From Candidatus Woesearchaeota archaeon (GTDB lineage: Archaea > Nanobdellota > Nanobdellia > Woesearchaeales > JACQNA01), in the NCBI GenBank assembly GCA_016203335.1, contig JACQNA010000082.1, forward strand, positions 1-20,346: 20,346 bases of DNA, read 5' to 3'. The translations under genes were made by a program, and so were the position numbers. Positions within the stretch are counted from its first letter, which is position 1. Each line of letters starts with the position of its first letter. Positions 13,450 through 19,759 of the stretch are shown in pieces. The notes below the pieces were generated by a model that worked only from the letters and a program-made list of their open reading frames with translations, ran no database searches and was not told the origin of the DNA.

Positions 13450-13457
13450 TTTTTATA
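13450..13457 (-). promoter_or_regulatory. Candidate internal promoter for L12
   Basis: Minus-strand TATAAAAA overlaps the L10 stop codon and lies about 40 nt before the L12 ATG. A start site about 26 nt downstream would fall at the Shine-Dalgarno, so the leader would be very short. It may be chance. Confidence 0.35.
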
Positions 13458-14544
13458 CCTGCCTGCGCTTCCGCTGCTCTTCCACCAGCTCATTCTCTGC
13501 CAGGATGTCCCTTGTGGTGACTTTTCTTCCTGTGGCGAATTCCTGTGTTTTCCGCACCATCTCCGCGACCTTGGCATCGGTTTCCGGATGGTCAACCCGT
13601 GGAGCGCGCTGCTTCACTTCTGGCAGCTTTTCTTCCTTTGGTGGTATTTCCTCTCCTGCTTCTTGCCGCTTTTGCGGCTGTTCCGGCATGCTCATATCTG
13701 CCTCAATATGCGCTGCTTCTTTGATGCCGAGCGCCTCCTGCCCTGCCTTGGTGAGCAGCTCCGAGGCAAGCACGTCAGACATGATATTGTTCCCGATGGC
13801 AAGCGCCTTTGCCTGGAGGAATGCTTTGGTAATCAATAGAGCGATGGTGTCTGCGGTGGGATACGCAATCTCTGTTGCCAGCGCATACGCCCATACTGCC
13901 GCGGACTGCACATCAGCAGCATACTGCTGCTCATCAATGGTGAGGACTGACTTCAGAATCAGCTCGCCGTTCTCCAGGACAGCCACTACATTTAACCCAA
14001 TTTCCATGGGCTTGATGTCTAAGCGCTGGAGCAGGCTTGCCGCTTCCTGGGAAACCTTTTGGCCTTCCTTGACCAAGAGCTTATCTTCCTTAATCACTAC
14101 CTTTCCTGCTTCAACTCCTGTCTTGATGCCGAGCTTGCCCAACTCGCCAATGACCGGGCCTGGAGTAAACGGAGTAGGCCCTGCGGTGATCATGATATCC
14201 CTGGGGGCGGACTGGCCTGGCTTTGCCGGCGCCTTCGACTTGTTTTTCTGGAGTATCTTGTTGAGCTTAAAGGGATCCTCTGCGGTGAACAGGAGAGCGG
14301 GCATGCCGGTGAGATACGCCTGCAGCTTCTCAATGCCTGCTATCTTCGCCTGGGATATCGCCAGGGCAATGAGCCTGCGCTTGGCCATGCGGAGCACTAC
14401 CTTGCTTCTCAGCTGCCTGCGCATGTTCTGCAGCTGGGGGGCAGGAAGGTTTTCCATGTCCACTGCGCCAATCACCGGATATTCCTGCATGAGCTGGGCA
14501 ATCTCCTTCACTATCCGCTGTTTGTATGCTGCGACGTGGGCCAT
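13453..14544 (-). CDS. rpl10: Large-subunit ribosomal stalk protein P0 (uL10)
   Basis: A 363-residue archaeal L10/P0. The rRNA-binding N-domain starts MAHVAAYKQRIVKEIAQLMQEY with IGAVDMENLPAPQLQNMRRQLR and includes MPALLFT. A P0 insertion domain follows (SAPRDIMITAGPTPFTPGPVIGELGKLGIKTG), then the helical spine that binds L12 dimers. It lacks the usual acidic C-terminus ending in a GLGALFG-type peptide; the last 60 residues are instead PRVDHPETDAKVAEMVRK...EEQRKRRQV. The start is one base after the L1 stop, with AAGGAG (14549-14554) inside L1 as ribosome-binding site. The open frame upstream of 14544 is L1 in another frame. Confidence 0.94.
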   Translation of the reverse strand: MAHVAAYKQRIVKEIAQLMQEYPVIGAVDMENLPAPQLQNMRRQLRSKVVLRMAKRRLIALAISQAKIAGIEKLQAYLTGMPALLFTAEDPFKLNKILQKNKSKAPAKPGQSAPRDIMITAGPTPFTPGPVIGELGKLGIKTGVEAGKVVIKEDKLLVKEGQKVSQEAASLLQRLDIKPMEIGLNVVAVLENGELILKSVLTIDEQQYAADVQSAAVWAYALATEIAYPTADTIALLITKAFLQAKALAIGNNIMSDVLASELLTKAGQEALGIKEAAHIEADMSMPEQPQKRQEAGEEIPPKEEKLPEVKQRAPRVDHPETDAKVAEMVRKTQEFATGRKVTTRDILAENELVEEQRKRRQV

Positions 14545-14545
14545 G

Positions 14546-15205
14546 CTACTCCTTCTTTTCCTCCACCTTGACTGGCTTTCCCATGGTGAGCTTGAGATAG
14601 ACCGAGCCGATGTTGTTCTTCTCCTGAGGAAGGGCGTGGAGGATATGATTGTATATCGTGATGATATTATCTGCAAGCTGCTCATCACTCATATCTTCCC
14701 TGCCTACGGCAATCTGGATCAATGGAGATGTCCTTGCTGCTGCGCGGGCGGTCATGCGGAGCTTTGCTGCCAGCTGCTTGAGGTTCGCATTTGGGGGAAT
14801 GACGCAGCCTGCCTTTGGATTGGGCATTTTCCCCCTTGGCCCGAGCACCTTCCCAAAGACAGAGGCCACTTTTGGCATGACTGTTGCCTGGGACACAAAG
14901 AAATCGTGCTGGCGCGCCAGTTTCCTGAGCTTTTTCTTGTCTGCGTACTGGGGGAATTCATCAACAGTTATGGTTGCGTCCATCACTTCCCTGGACTGGT
15001 CTGCCAGCTCTGGCCCGACGAAAGCGCAGAGCTTCACCGGCTTTCCCCTGGGATGATGGAGCTGGATGTACTGGTCCACCTGATGCGCAGGATCCTTGAG
15101 ATTCAATCCCTTGAGATTGATGATCAGGTCAACGGCCTGGGTAAAGTTCCGCTTCTGAGAAGTCCGGATTTCCTCCAATGCGTGCCTGATGAGCTTCTGA
15201 TCCAT
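14546..15205 (-). CDS. rpl1: Large-subunit ribosomal protein uL1
   Basis: A 219-residue L1 beginning MDQKLIRHALEEI...NFTQAVDLIINLKGL, with the conserved glycine-rich segment VFGKVLGPRGKMPNPKAG and a C-terminal NIGSVYLKLTMGKPVKVEEKKE. It binds 23S rRNA at the L1 stalk, and archaeal and bacterial L1 also represses its own operon. The frame is open 37 codons further upstream, but the Shine-Dalgarno AGGAGG at 15212-15217 and the family N-terminus fix the start at 15205. It leads the L1-L10-L12 operon behind a leader of about 125 nt. Confidence 0.96.
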   Translation of the reverse strand: MDQKLIRHALEEIRTSQKRNFTQAVDLIINLKGLNLKDPAHQVDQYIQLHHPRGKPVKLCAFVGPELADQSREVMDATITVDEFPQYADKKKLRKLARQHDFFVSQATVMPKVASVFGKVLGPRGKMPNPKAGCVIPPNANLKQLAAKLRMTARAAARTSPLIQIAVGREDMSDEQLADNIITIYNHILHALPQEKNNIGSVYLKLTMGKPVKVEEKKE

Positions 15206-15330
15206 ATGCTCCCTCCTATGCGAAACAACAAAAATCGCCTTCACCGCTTCTGGATATCTTACCCGCACCACGGCGATTTTCGTGTGATCAAAAACGCCCT
15301 TTGGCGTTTTTGACATAGTACGAACGGGAT
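15206..15330 (-). promoter_or_regulatory. Structured 5' leader of the L1-L10-L12 operon
   Basis: The leader has two hairpins. Hairpin I: arms 15303-15313 and 15288-15298, an 11-bp perfect stem with a 4-nt loop. Hairpin II: arms 15272-15280 and 15231-15239 (AAAATCGCC / GGCGATTTT), with a 32-nt loop. Arms of I and II can cross-pair with one bulged base, so alternative folds are possible. The Shine-Dalgarno at 15212-15217 follows. L1 autoregulation is known in archaea; that this is its site is inference. Confidence 0.55.
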
Positions 15331-15351
15331 AGAGGGGGGGATGCCCTATCG

Positions 15352-15359
15352 TTTATAAG
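15352..15359 (-). promoter_or_regulatory. Box A of the L1-L10-L12 operon
   Basis: Minus-strand CTTATAAA, about 150 nt before the L1 ATG. It predicts transcription from about 15330 and thus a long leader, unlike the leaderless genes around it. Confidence 0.6.
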
Positions 15360-15369
15360 TGTTGCGCTT

Positions 15370-15891
15370 TTAGCTTTTGCTGTTTACCATCTCGAGAAAT
15401 TTGGCTGTCCTGACGATTTTCATACCCTTATACTCCCGCAGCCGCATGATATGCTCATCTCCTGATATGATATAATCGGCCCCGAACGCTTCAGCACATT
15501 CCAGAACCTTATTATCTGCCGGGTCTTCAGGTATAACTTCTGTAGCCTTGCTTGGCATCACCAGCGTGCATACACTGATTATTTCCTTGCATACGTCAAG
15601 AACCCCCGCCCTGGAGGGCGGGGCGTGTTCTTGAGCGTACTCGGAAATCGCCCTCTTGCTCCAAGCCGAAGCATAGAGTGTGCGAGTGGCGATTTCCGAT
15701 ACATCAGCGATCTGCTCTTCAGAAAACCCAAATTTCTGCCTTGCAATCACTCCGGCAAACTCCTTCAGCATATGCGGGGATATGCCTATGGCCAGCTTCC
15801 CCTCTTTTGCCAACTGCAGCAGCCTGAACTCATTGCCTTGCGTGATCACCGCAGATATCAGTATATTGGTGTCCGCTGTAATCCTATGCAT
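15370..15891 (-). CDS. vapC: VapC-like PIN-domain toxin with in-frame palindromic insertion
   Basis: A 173-residue PIN ribonuclease toxin: D7 (ITADTNILISA), E44 (HMLKEFAG), D123 and D126 (PEDPADNKVLE) and D145 (IISGDEH). Relatives of this PIN group are usually about 140 residues. The extra roughly 35 residues (65-99, from VSEIATRTLYASAW to PSRAGVLDV) are encoded by a palindromic element at 15596-15699, between the helix after GFSEEQ and the ISVCTLV strand. All catalytic acids remain, so the toxin may still be active or the loop may be tolerated. Its ATG overlaps the AbrB-type antitoxin stop by eight bases, the usual TA operon layout. VapC toxins usually cleave tRNA or rRNA. Confidence 0.85.
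   Translation of the reverse strand: MHRITADTNILISAVITQGNEFRLLQLAKEGKLAIGISPHMLKEFAGVIARQKFGFSEEQIADVSEIATRTLYASAWSKRAISEYAQEHAPPSRAGVLDVCKEIISVCTLVMPSKATEVIPEDPADNKVLECAEAFGADYIISGDEHIMRLREYKGMKIVRTAKFLEMVNSKS
15596..15699. repeat. Palindromic element inside vapC
   Basis: Two hairpins form a 104-base block. One has TCAAGAAC (15596-15603) plus CCCCGCCC (15604-15611), loop TGGA, then GGGCGGGG (15616-15623), a 3-base bulge and GTTCTTGA (15627-15634). The other has TCGGAAATCGCC (15641-15652) and GGCGATTTCCGA (15688-15699). All arms pair perfectly. The GC-rich stem resembles right-end hairpins of IS200/IS605-family elements. No transposase is present. Confidence 0.75.
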
Positions 15892-16159
15892 GCTCTTCTC
15901 GGTACGCCCTGATCTCCGATGCGATGTCTGCTTTTGTTATGCCCTTGGCTTTTGCGGCCTTCCACAGCGAGGAAAAGATGGAGTCAAACTCTCTGATATC
16001 CTTTGCTTTTCGCAGGCCATCTACGCGCTTCAAAATAATATTTTCCCCCATATCATATACCACAAATTTCTCCCCCTTCCGCAGCCTCTTATCCCGGCGG
16101 ATGTCCCGCGGAATCACTACCTGCCCTTTCGACGTCATCCTGGTGATATCGATGCCCAT
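15884..16159 (-). CDS. AbrB/MazE-like antitoxin of the VapC pair
   Basis: A 91-residue protein with an N-terminal SpoVT-AbrB swapped-hairpin DNA-binding domain (about 4-45: ITRMTSKGQVVIPRDIRRDKRLRKGEKFVVYDMGENIILKRV in part) and a helical C-terminal tail (about 50-91) that likely wraps VapC. The TSKGQVVIP signature is diagnostic. The start at Met 16159 fits a TATA-like AT-rich box at 16183-16193; upstream codons in frame are not family-like. It overlaps vapC by eight bases and diverges from the polyprenyl synthase gene, so its autorepression could also affect that promoter. Confidence 0.87.
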   Translation of the reverse strand: MGIDITRMTSKGQVVIPRDIRRDKRLRKGEKFVVYDMGENIILKRVDGLRKAKDIREFDSIFSSLWKAAKAKGITKADIASEIRAYREEHA

Positions 16160-16182
16160 AGTAAGATTTGTAAGAACTTTCT

Positions 16183-16193
16183 TATATTTAAAT
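16183..16193 (-). promoter_or_regulatory. Box A of the antitoxin-toxin operon
   Basis: ATTTAAATATA on the minus strand, centred about 28-29 nt before Met 16159. Confidence 0.5.
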
Positions 16194-16220
16194 GTTTGTT
16201 TCCCTATCCGGACGGCAACC

Positions 16221-16228
16221 TTTTTAAG
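16221..16228 (+). promoter_or_regulatory. Box A of the polyprenyl synthase gene
   Basis: TTTTTAAG centred 26 nt before ATG 16250. It fixes the start and rules out the long open frame further upstream. Confidence 0.6.
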
Positions 16229-16249
16229 AACGCCTGCATTTGTACTGGT

Positions 16250-17347
16250 ATGGATGCCTATCAGACACTTGTCGACTATCAGCAAAGGGTAGATCAGGCA
16301 TTACAGAAATTCTTCCCGGAGAAGGTTGAAGAAGCCCGGAGATTTGATGCTGCTACTGTTGATAGTATGGCTGCATTGAGCGAGTTTACCCTACGCAAGG
16401 CAAAGCGGCTGCGGGCGGCATTTCTTTATTATGGCTATGCGTGTTTTGCTGATCCTATCAGATATGATAAGGTGAGCAAAGCCCAGAAGGGTACTGATGT
16501 AGGCAATGCAGGCATCACCGGAAATGATAATCACCTACTTTATGCCTCCCTGGCTATGGAACTTCTGCAAAGCCACCTGCTGATACATGACGATATTATG
16601 GATAGGGATCACATACGGCGAGGGAAGCCCACGATTCACGTACAGTATGCCAGCCAGAGGGATGCACATTATGGGAATTCCATGGCGCTTTGTATTGGTA
16701 ATTATGGAATTGACCACGCCGTCCGAATACTAAACAAAAGCCAATTTCCCTCCAAACGAAAAGAGCGTGCTATTGAAGAACTCCTTATATTTGTGCAAAA
16801 GGTTATCCAGGGCCAGATACGAGATTTGCGCCCGGAGTTGCGAAGCGAACAGGAAATCCTGAAAACCTATGAGCTGAAAAGCGCCACTTATACTGTGGAG
16901 GGGCCGCTGCATGTCGGCGCCATCCTTGCCGGCGCCAGGCCTCCCGCGCTGCGGCTGCTTTCCCGGTATGCGCTTCCCTTGGGCATCGCCTTCCAGCTCC
17001 GTGATGACATCAACGGCTTGTATGGGGATGAGGAAAAGACCGGCAAGCCCGCTGACTCTGATGTGAAACAGGGCAAATACACTCTCCTGATGGCGCGGGC
17101 GCTTGCGGCAGGCACTCCTGCTGAGCAGGCAACGCTTCGCTCCGCATTAGGAAACCAGCAATTGACTACACAGCAGCTGGACCAAGTTCGTGAAATTGTC
17201 AAACAGCGCTCATTGGACTCGATTGTTGCGCTTGCACAGCAGAAAATGGAAGAAGCAGTGCGCGCCATCCAGGATGCGCTCTTCCGTGCTAAGGGAAAGG
17301 AATTCCTGCTCGGGATAACAGATTTCATCGCTCGCCGGGATCACTGA
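16250..17347 (+). CDS. trans-Polyprenyl diphosphate synthase (GGPP/FPP synthase-like)
   Basis: A 365-residue all-helical prenyltransferase that chains isopentenyl diphosphate onto allylic primers. It has both aspartate motifs: D114-D115-x2-D118 (LIHDDIMDRD, first) and D252-D253...D260 (QLRDDINGLYGDEEKTGKP, second), plus K275-G...K (SDVKQGKYTLL). The residue five before the first motif, which influences chain length in this family, is H109; I do not predict the product length from it. Residues 76-93 form a loop (AQKGTDVGNAGITGNDN) longer than usual. In archaea such enzymes supply C20 geranylgeranyl diphosphate for ether lipids. It ends convergently with uppS, overlapping by seven bases. Confidence 0.92.
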   Translation: MDAYQTLVDYQQRVDQALQKFFPEKVEEARRFDAATVDSMAALSEFTLRKAKRLRAAFLYYGYACFADPIRYDKVSKAQKGTDVGNAGITGNDNHLLYASLAMELLQSHLLIHDDIMDRDHIRRGKPTIHVQYASQRDAHYGNSMALCIGNYGIDHAVRILNKSQFPSKRKERAIEELLIFVQKVIQGQIRDLRPELRSEQEILKTYELKSATYTVEGPLHVGAILAGARPPALRLLSRYALPLGIAFQLRDDINGLYGDEEKTGKPADSDVKQGKYTLLMARALAAGTPAEQATLRSALGNQQLTTQQLDQVREIVKQRSLDSIVALAQQKMEEAVRAIQDALFRAKGKEFLLGITDFIARRDH

Positions 17348-18051
17348 CCGAATCTTCGCTCTCTTTGCTGGTACTCCTGCAGCACCTGCTCAAAGTCCGC
17401 TTTCTCAAAATCCGGCCAGCATTTCTCCACAAAGAACCATTCTGCATAATTGCCCTGCCAGATGAGAAAATTAGAGGTCCGCCTTTCGCCGCCGGTGCGG
17501 ATGATAAGATCCGGCTCATCCGGCCAGTAGAGGTTTTTGGAGAATGTCTCTTCATTGATTTCTGCGATGCTGAGCTTTCCTGACTGTATCTGCTCGGCAA
17601 TCTTCCTTGTCGCATCAATCACCTCTTCCCTGCCGCCATAGGCCATGGCAAAATTGACGATATATTTTGTATTATTCCTTGTCCGCTCCATGATAGCGTG
17701 CAGGCGCTCCTGTATATCCTTGGGAAACATCCAGAGCCTGCCGATGATGTTGATGCGGATTCCCTCCCGCTCCGGCAAATCATCTTCCTTCAGCTTGTCG
17801 AATTCTGTGCGGAAGAGATCCATGAGATACTCAAACTCCTCTTTCGGCCGGCTGAAGTTCTGGACAGAAAAACAGTATAGCGTTACTTCCCTGATGCCAG
17901 CATCCCTGCACCACTCCAATAAGCTCCTGACTTTCTGCGCGCCCCACTCATGGCCCTTCCAGGGCTTGAGCATCAGGCGCTTGGCAAACCTTCTGTTGCC
18001 GTCGAGAATAACGCCGATGTGCTTCGGGACAGGGTTACTGCTGGGCTCCAT
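17341..18051 (-). CDS. uppS: cis-Prenyltransferase (undecaprenyl/dolichyl diphosphate synthase-like)
   Basis: A 236-residue UppS-family enzyme that makes long cis-polyprenyl carriers for glycan assembly. The signature IGVILDGNRRFAKR places the catalytic Asp at 17. Other landmarks are KGHEWGAQKV, TLYCFSVQNFSRP-EEF and the C-terminal IIRTGGERRTSNFLIWQ...AEWFF...WPDF. The usual serine of RTSGE is replaced by glycine, a minor change seen elsewhere in the family. A TATA box (18073-18080) is centred 26 nt before the ATG. Its 3' end overlaps the trans-prenyl synthase gene, so the two isoprenoid enzymes are neighbours on opposite strands. Confidence 0.94.
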   Translation of the reverse strand: MEPSSNPVPKHIGVILDGNRRFAKRLMLKPWKGHEWGAQKVRSLLEWCRDAGIREVTLYCFSVQNFSRPKEEFEYLMDLFRTEFDKLKEDDLPEREGIRINIIGRLWMFPKDIQERLHAIMERTRNNTKYIVNFAMAYGGREEVIDATRKIAEQIQSGKLSIAEINEETFSKNLYWPDEPDLIIRTGGERRTSNFLIWQGNYAEWFFVEKCWPDFEKADFEQVLQEYQQRERRFGQ

Positions 18052-18072
18052 GGGCAGCGCTTATCAAAAATG

Positions 18073-18080
18073 ATTTATAA
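18073..18080 (-). promoter_or_regulatory. Box A of uppS
   Basis: Minus-strand TTATAAAT centred 26 nt before the ATG at 18051. It lies just past the Rpo11 stop, so uppS is transcribed separately from rpo11 or in addition to read-through. Confidence 0.6.
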
Positions 18081-18086
18081 GCCTTT

Positions 18087-18362
18087 CTACTTAATCTCCT
18101 TTTTCACCTTGTCCCTGAACTTCTCTGTTGCCGCCTGCAGGCGGGAAACTGCTTCCTCCACTGCCTTGCGGGGAGCCTTGCCGTCGGTCTCCACCACCAT
18201 CTTGGGGTTGCCGAGGAGCGGATGGTCCATCTGGTAGCCCGCTGCGGTGGTGTGCTTGTCCTGCCAGAGCTCCTTGCGCAGGGCGTTTGCCAGGGTATGG
18301 CCCTCGCCATGGATCTCAAACACGAGCCGGTTTTTCTCTTCCTCCAGAATCTTAACGTCCAT
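18087..18362 (-). CDS. rpo11: RNA polymerase subunit Rpo11 (RpoL)
   Basis: A 91-residue Rpo11, the archaeal counterpart of half of the bacterial alpha N-terminal dimer, which pairs with Rpo3 to begin polymerase assembly. Landmarks are MDVKILEEEKNRLVFEIHGEGHTLANALRKELW, the DHPLLGNPKMVVETDGKAP segment and a final long helix. The length is standard. A palindromic TATA box (CTATTTAAATAG, 18382-18393) is centred 26 nt before the ATG. uppS follows 35 nt downstream on the same strand. Confidence 0.95.
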   Translation of the reverse strand: MDVKILEEEKNRLVFEIHGEGHTLANALRKELWQDKHTTAAGYQMDHPLLGNPKMVVETDGKAPRKAVEEAVSRLQAATEKFRDKVKKEIK

Positions 18363-18381
18363 TAGGGGAGGGGAAGCTGAG

Positions 18382-18393
18382 CTATTTAAATAG
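18382..18393 (-). promoter_or_regulatory. Box A of rpo11
   Basis: Perfectly palindromic CTATTTAAATAG centred 26 nt before the ATG at 18362. Confidence 0.6.
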
Positions 18394-18454
18394 GTTTCTA
18401 CTTCTTCCTCTTTCCTGCTCCTGGAAAAGATGAAAGTCCTCGAGTAGCTATAAT

Positions 18455-18463
18455 CTTATAAAC
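18455..18463 (+). promoter_or_regulatory. Box A of the exonuclease gene
   Basis: CTTATAAAC centred 26 nt before ATG 18485 (29 nt before the alternative ATG 18488). Confidence 0.6.
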
Positions 18464-18484
18464 TGGCACATCTCCTGCTGCCTG

Positions 18485-19078
18485 ATGATGCACTATCTGT
18501 TTTTGGACATCGAGACCGTGCCTCTCGATATCAGGCATGAGGATGTCAAGCTGTATCTCATGGACAAGAAAATCAGCAAGGAAGACCGGAGCCTAAATCC
18601 GCTCTATGCGAAGATTGTGGTGCTGGGCATCAAGCCATTTGGCGGGCAGCCGAGGCTGCTGACTGGTGATGAGAAAACCATCCTGACTGAATTCTGGCAG
18701 CTGCTCAGCGGGATGAACACCGTGCTGGTGACGTACAACGGCTACAAGTTTGATGTTCCGTTCATCAAGATAAGGTCTGTGGTCAATGGGGTGAGGATAC
18801 CCTACTCCATCAACATGAATCGCTGGCAGATGGAACGGTCTAACCATTTTGATGTCATGCTGTTCTTCTCGCAGCAGGAAACATTCATCAATCCGAACCT
18901 GCGCGTCCTGGGGAAGATGCACGGGATAGAATCCCGGGATGATTTCTTCGGCCATGATGTGGAACGCTTGTACAAAGAAGGGAGGATGCAGGACATCATC
19001 TCGCACTGCCAGGCGGACATTGAGCTGCTGGAGCGGATATTTGCGCAGTTCTGCAAGGAGTATGCGGAGAATACTTAA
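18485..19078 (+). CDS. DnaQ-like 3'-5' exonuclease (PolB exonuclease-related)
   Basis: A 197-residue RNase H-fold exonuclease. Motifs are Exo I D8-x-E10 (LFLDIETVP), Exo II D90 (TYNGYKFDVPFI) and Exo III H174-x3-D178 (SHCQADIELL), the DEDDh/y-like metal set. The sequence is closest to stand-alone predicted exonucleases related to PolB proofreading domains (DNA_pol_B_exo2-like/YprB-like). Its substrate, DNA repair intermediates or RNA ends, cannot be decided. ATG 18485 or 18488 fits the TATA spacing. It converges on the methyltransferase gene with a four-base overlap and has no operon partner. Confidence 0.85.
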   Translation: MMHYLFLDIETVPLDIRHEDVKLYLMDKKISKEDRSLNPLYAKIVVLGIKPFGGQPRLLTGDEKTILTEFWQLLSGMNTVLVTYNGYKFDVPFIKIRSVVNGVRIPYSINMNRWQMERSNHFDVMLFFSQQETFINPNLRVLGKMHGIESRDDFFGHDVERLYKEGRMQDIISHCQADIELLERIFAQFCKEYAENT

Positions 19079-19680
19079 CCTCTTTTCTCCAACCGCCAGC
19101 ACGCAATCTGCACCCGGTGGATCCTTTTGGTGTGGAACTTTTGGGTTGGCTTCAAGGGAATGTCAAACGGCAGAATGTGGGTGACTGTAAACCCATGCTC
19201 TGCTGCGAGCTTGGCGATGAAGGATGCGCTCTCCCGCTTGTGGAATGAGTAGATTACCTTGGCAATCTTCATGGCCTGGAGAAGGAATGGCTGGTCTGCA
19301 TGCCTGCGCTGCACCCCAAACGGAGGGTTCTGGAGCACCACATCAACGGGGGTGGTAAACCCCCGTACATCAGTCAGGACGATATGGTATTTTCCCGCAA
19401 TATTAGACAAGTTATCAACACATATCTGTAATGCATCTTTGTCTTTATCAACAAAATAGAGCTCTTGTGCACCAGCGAGCAGGGCTCCAATCCCCAGAAT
19501 GCCGGTTCCGCAGCCGAGATCAGCAATGGCCTTTCCCTGCATATCCTGGCTGAGGGCAGCAAACGAGAGCACTGCTGCAGCAATCTCGCTATCCATGGGA
19601 TACTGCTCTTCTACTGACTTGGGCGCGGCAAACACCCTGAGCCTGCTCAGCTGGATGGCGAGCTGGGATTTGGATACCAT
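19075..19680 (-). CDS. METTL5-like N6-adenine RNA methyltransferase
   Basis: An S-adenosylmethionine-dependent methyltransferase of about 201 residues. An N-terminal segment (SKSQLAIQLSRLRVFAAPKSVEEQYPMDSEIAA) typical of METTL5 homologues precedes the SAM-binding IADLGCGTGILGIGALLAG and the catalytic NPPF in VLQNPPFGVQRRHADQPFL, plus FHK. Eukaryotic METTL5 methylates one adenosine of 18S rRNA; archaeal homologues are thought to act on rRNA likewise. I chose the Met at 19680 (third residue of the longest frame) because the TATA box at 19703-19710 is centred 27 nt before it. It is convergent with the exonuclease gene. Confidence 0.88.
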   Translation of the reverse strand: MVSKSQLAIQLSRLRVFAAPKSVEEQYPMDSEIAAAVLSFAALSQDMQGKAIADLGCGTGILGIGALLAGAQELYFVDKDKDALQICVDNLSNIAGKYHIVLTDVRGFTTPVDVVLQNPPFGVQRRHADQPFLLQAMKIAKVIYSFHKRESASFIAKLAAEHGFTVTHILPFDIPLKPTQKFHTKRIHRVQIACWRLEKRG

Positions 19681-19702
19681 ACTCACTGATAATCGGCATC
19701 AC

Positions 19703-19710
19703 CATAAAAG
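19703..19710 (-). promoter_or_regulatory. Box A of the METTL5-like gene
   Basis: Minus-strand CTTTTATG centred 27 nt before Met 19680, favouring that start over the Met two codons upstream. Confidence 0.5.
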
Positions 19711-19759
19711 CGCTTTGATTTTTTTCATAGTGCCAGGCGAAAAATATATAAATAAGCTG

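Noticed and set aside
12962..15313. 783-codon plus-strand open frame
   Set aside because: It runs antisense to L12, L10 and L1, whose sequences are clearly recognisable. The translation is cysteine/serine-rich and unlike any protein; it is a by-product of GC-rich codon bias.
15206..15316. N-terminal extension of L1 (37 residues in frame)
   Set aside because: Archaeal L1 begins at the MDQKLIRHALEEI-type sequence, and a strong Shine-Dalgarno sits just before that Met. The upstream part forms perfect hairpins, better explained as a leader.
15604..15623. GC-rich stem as a transcription terminator
   Set aside because: It lies in the middle of the vapC frame, has no T-run after it on either strand and is part of a larger two-stem element.
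15680..16249. Upstream extension of the polyprenyl synthase frame
   Set aside because: It crosses the antitoxin gene antisense, and the TATA box at 16221-16228 places the start at 16250.
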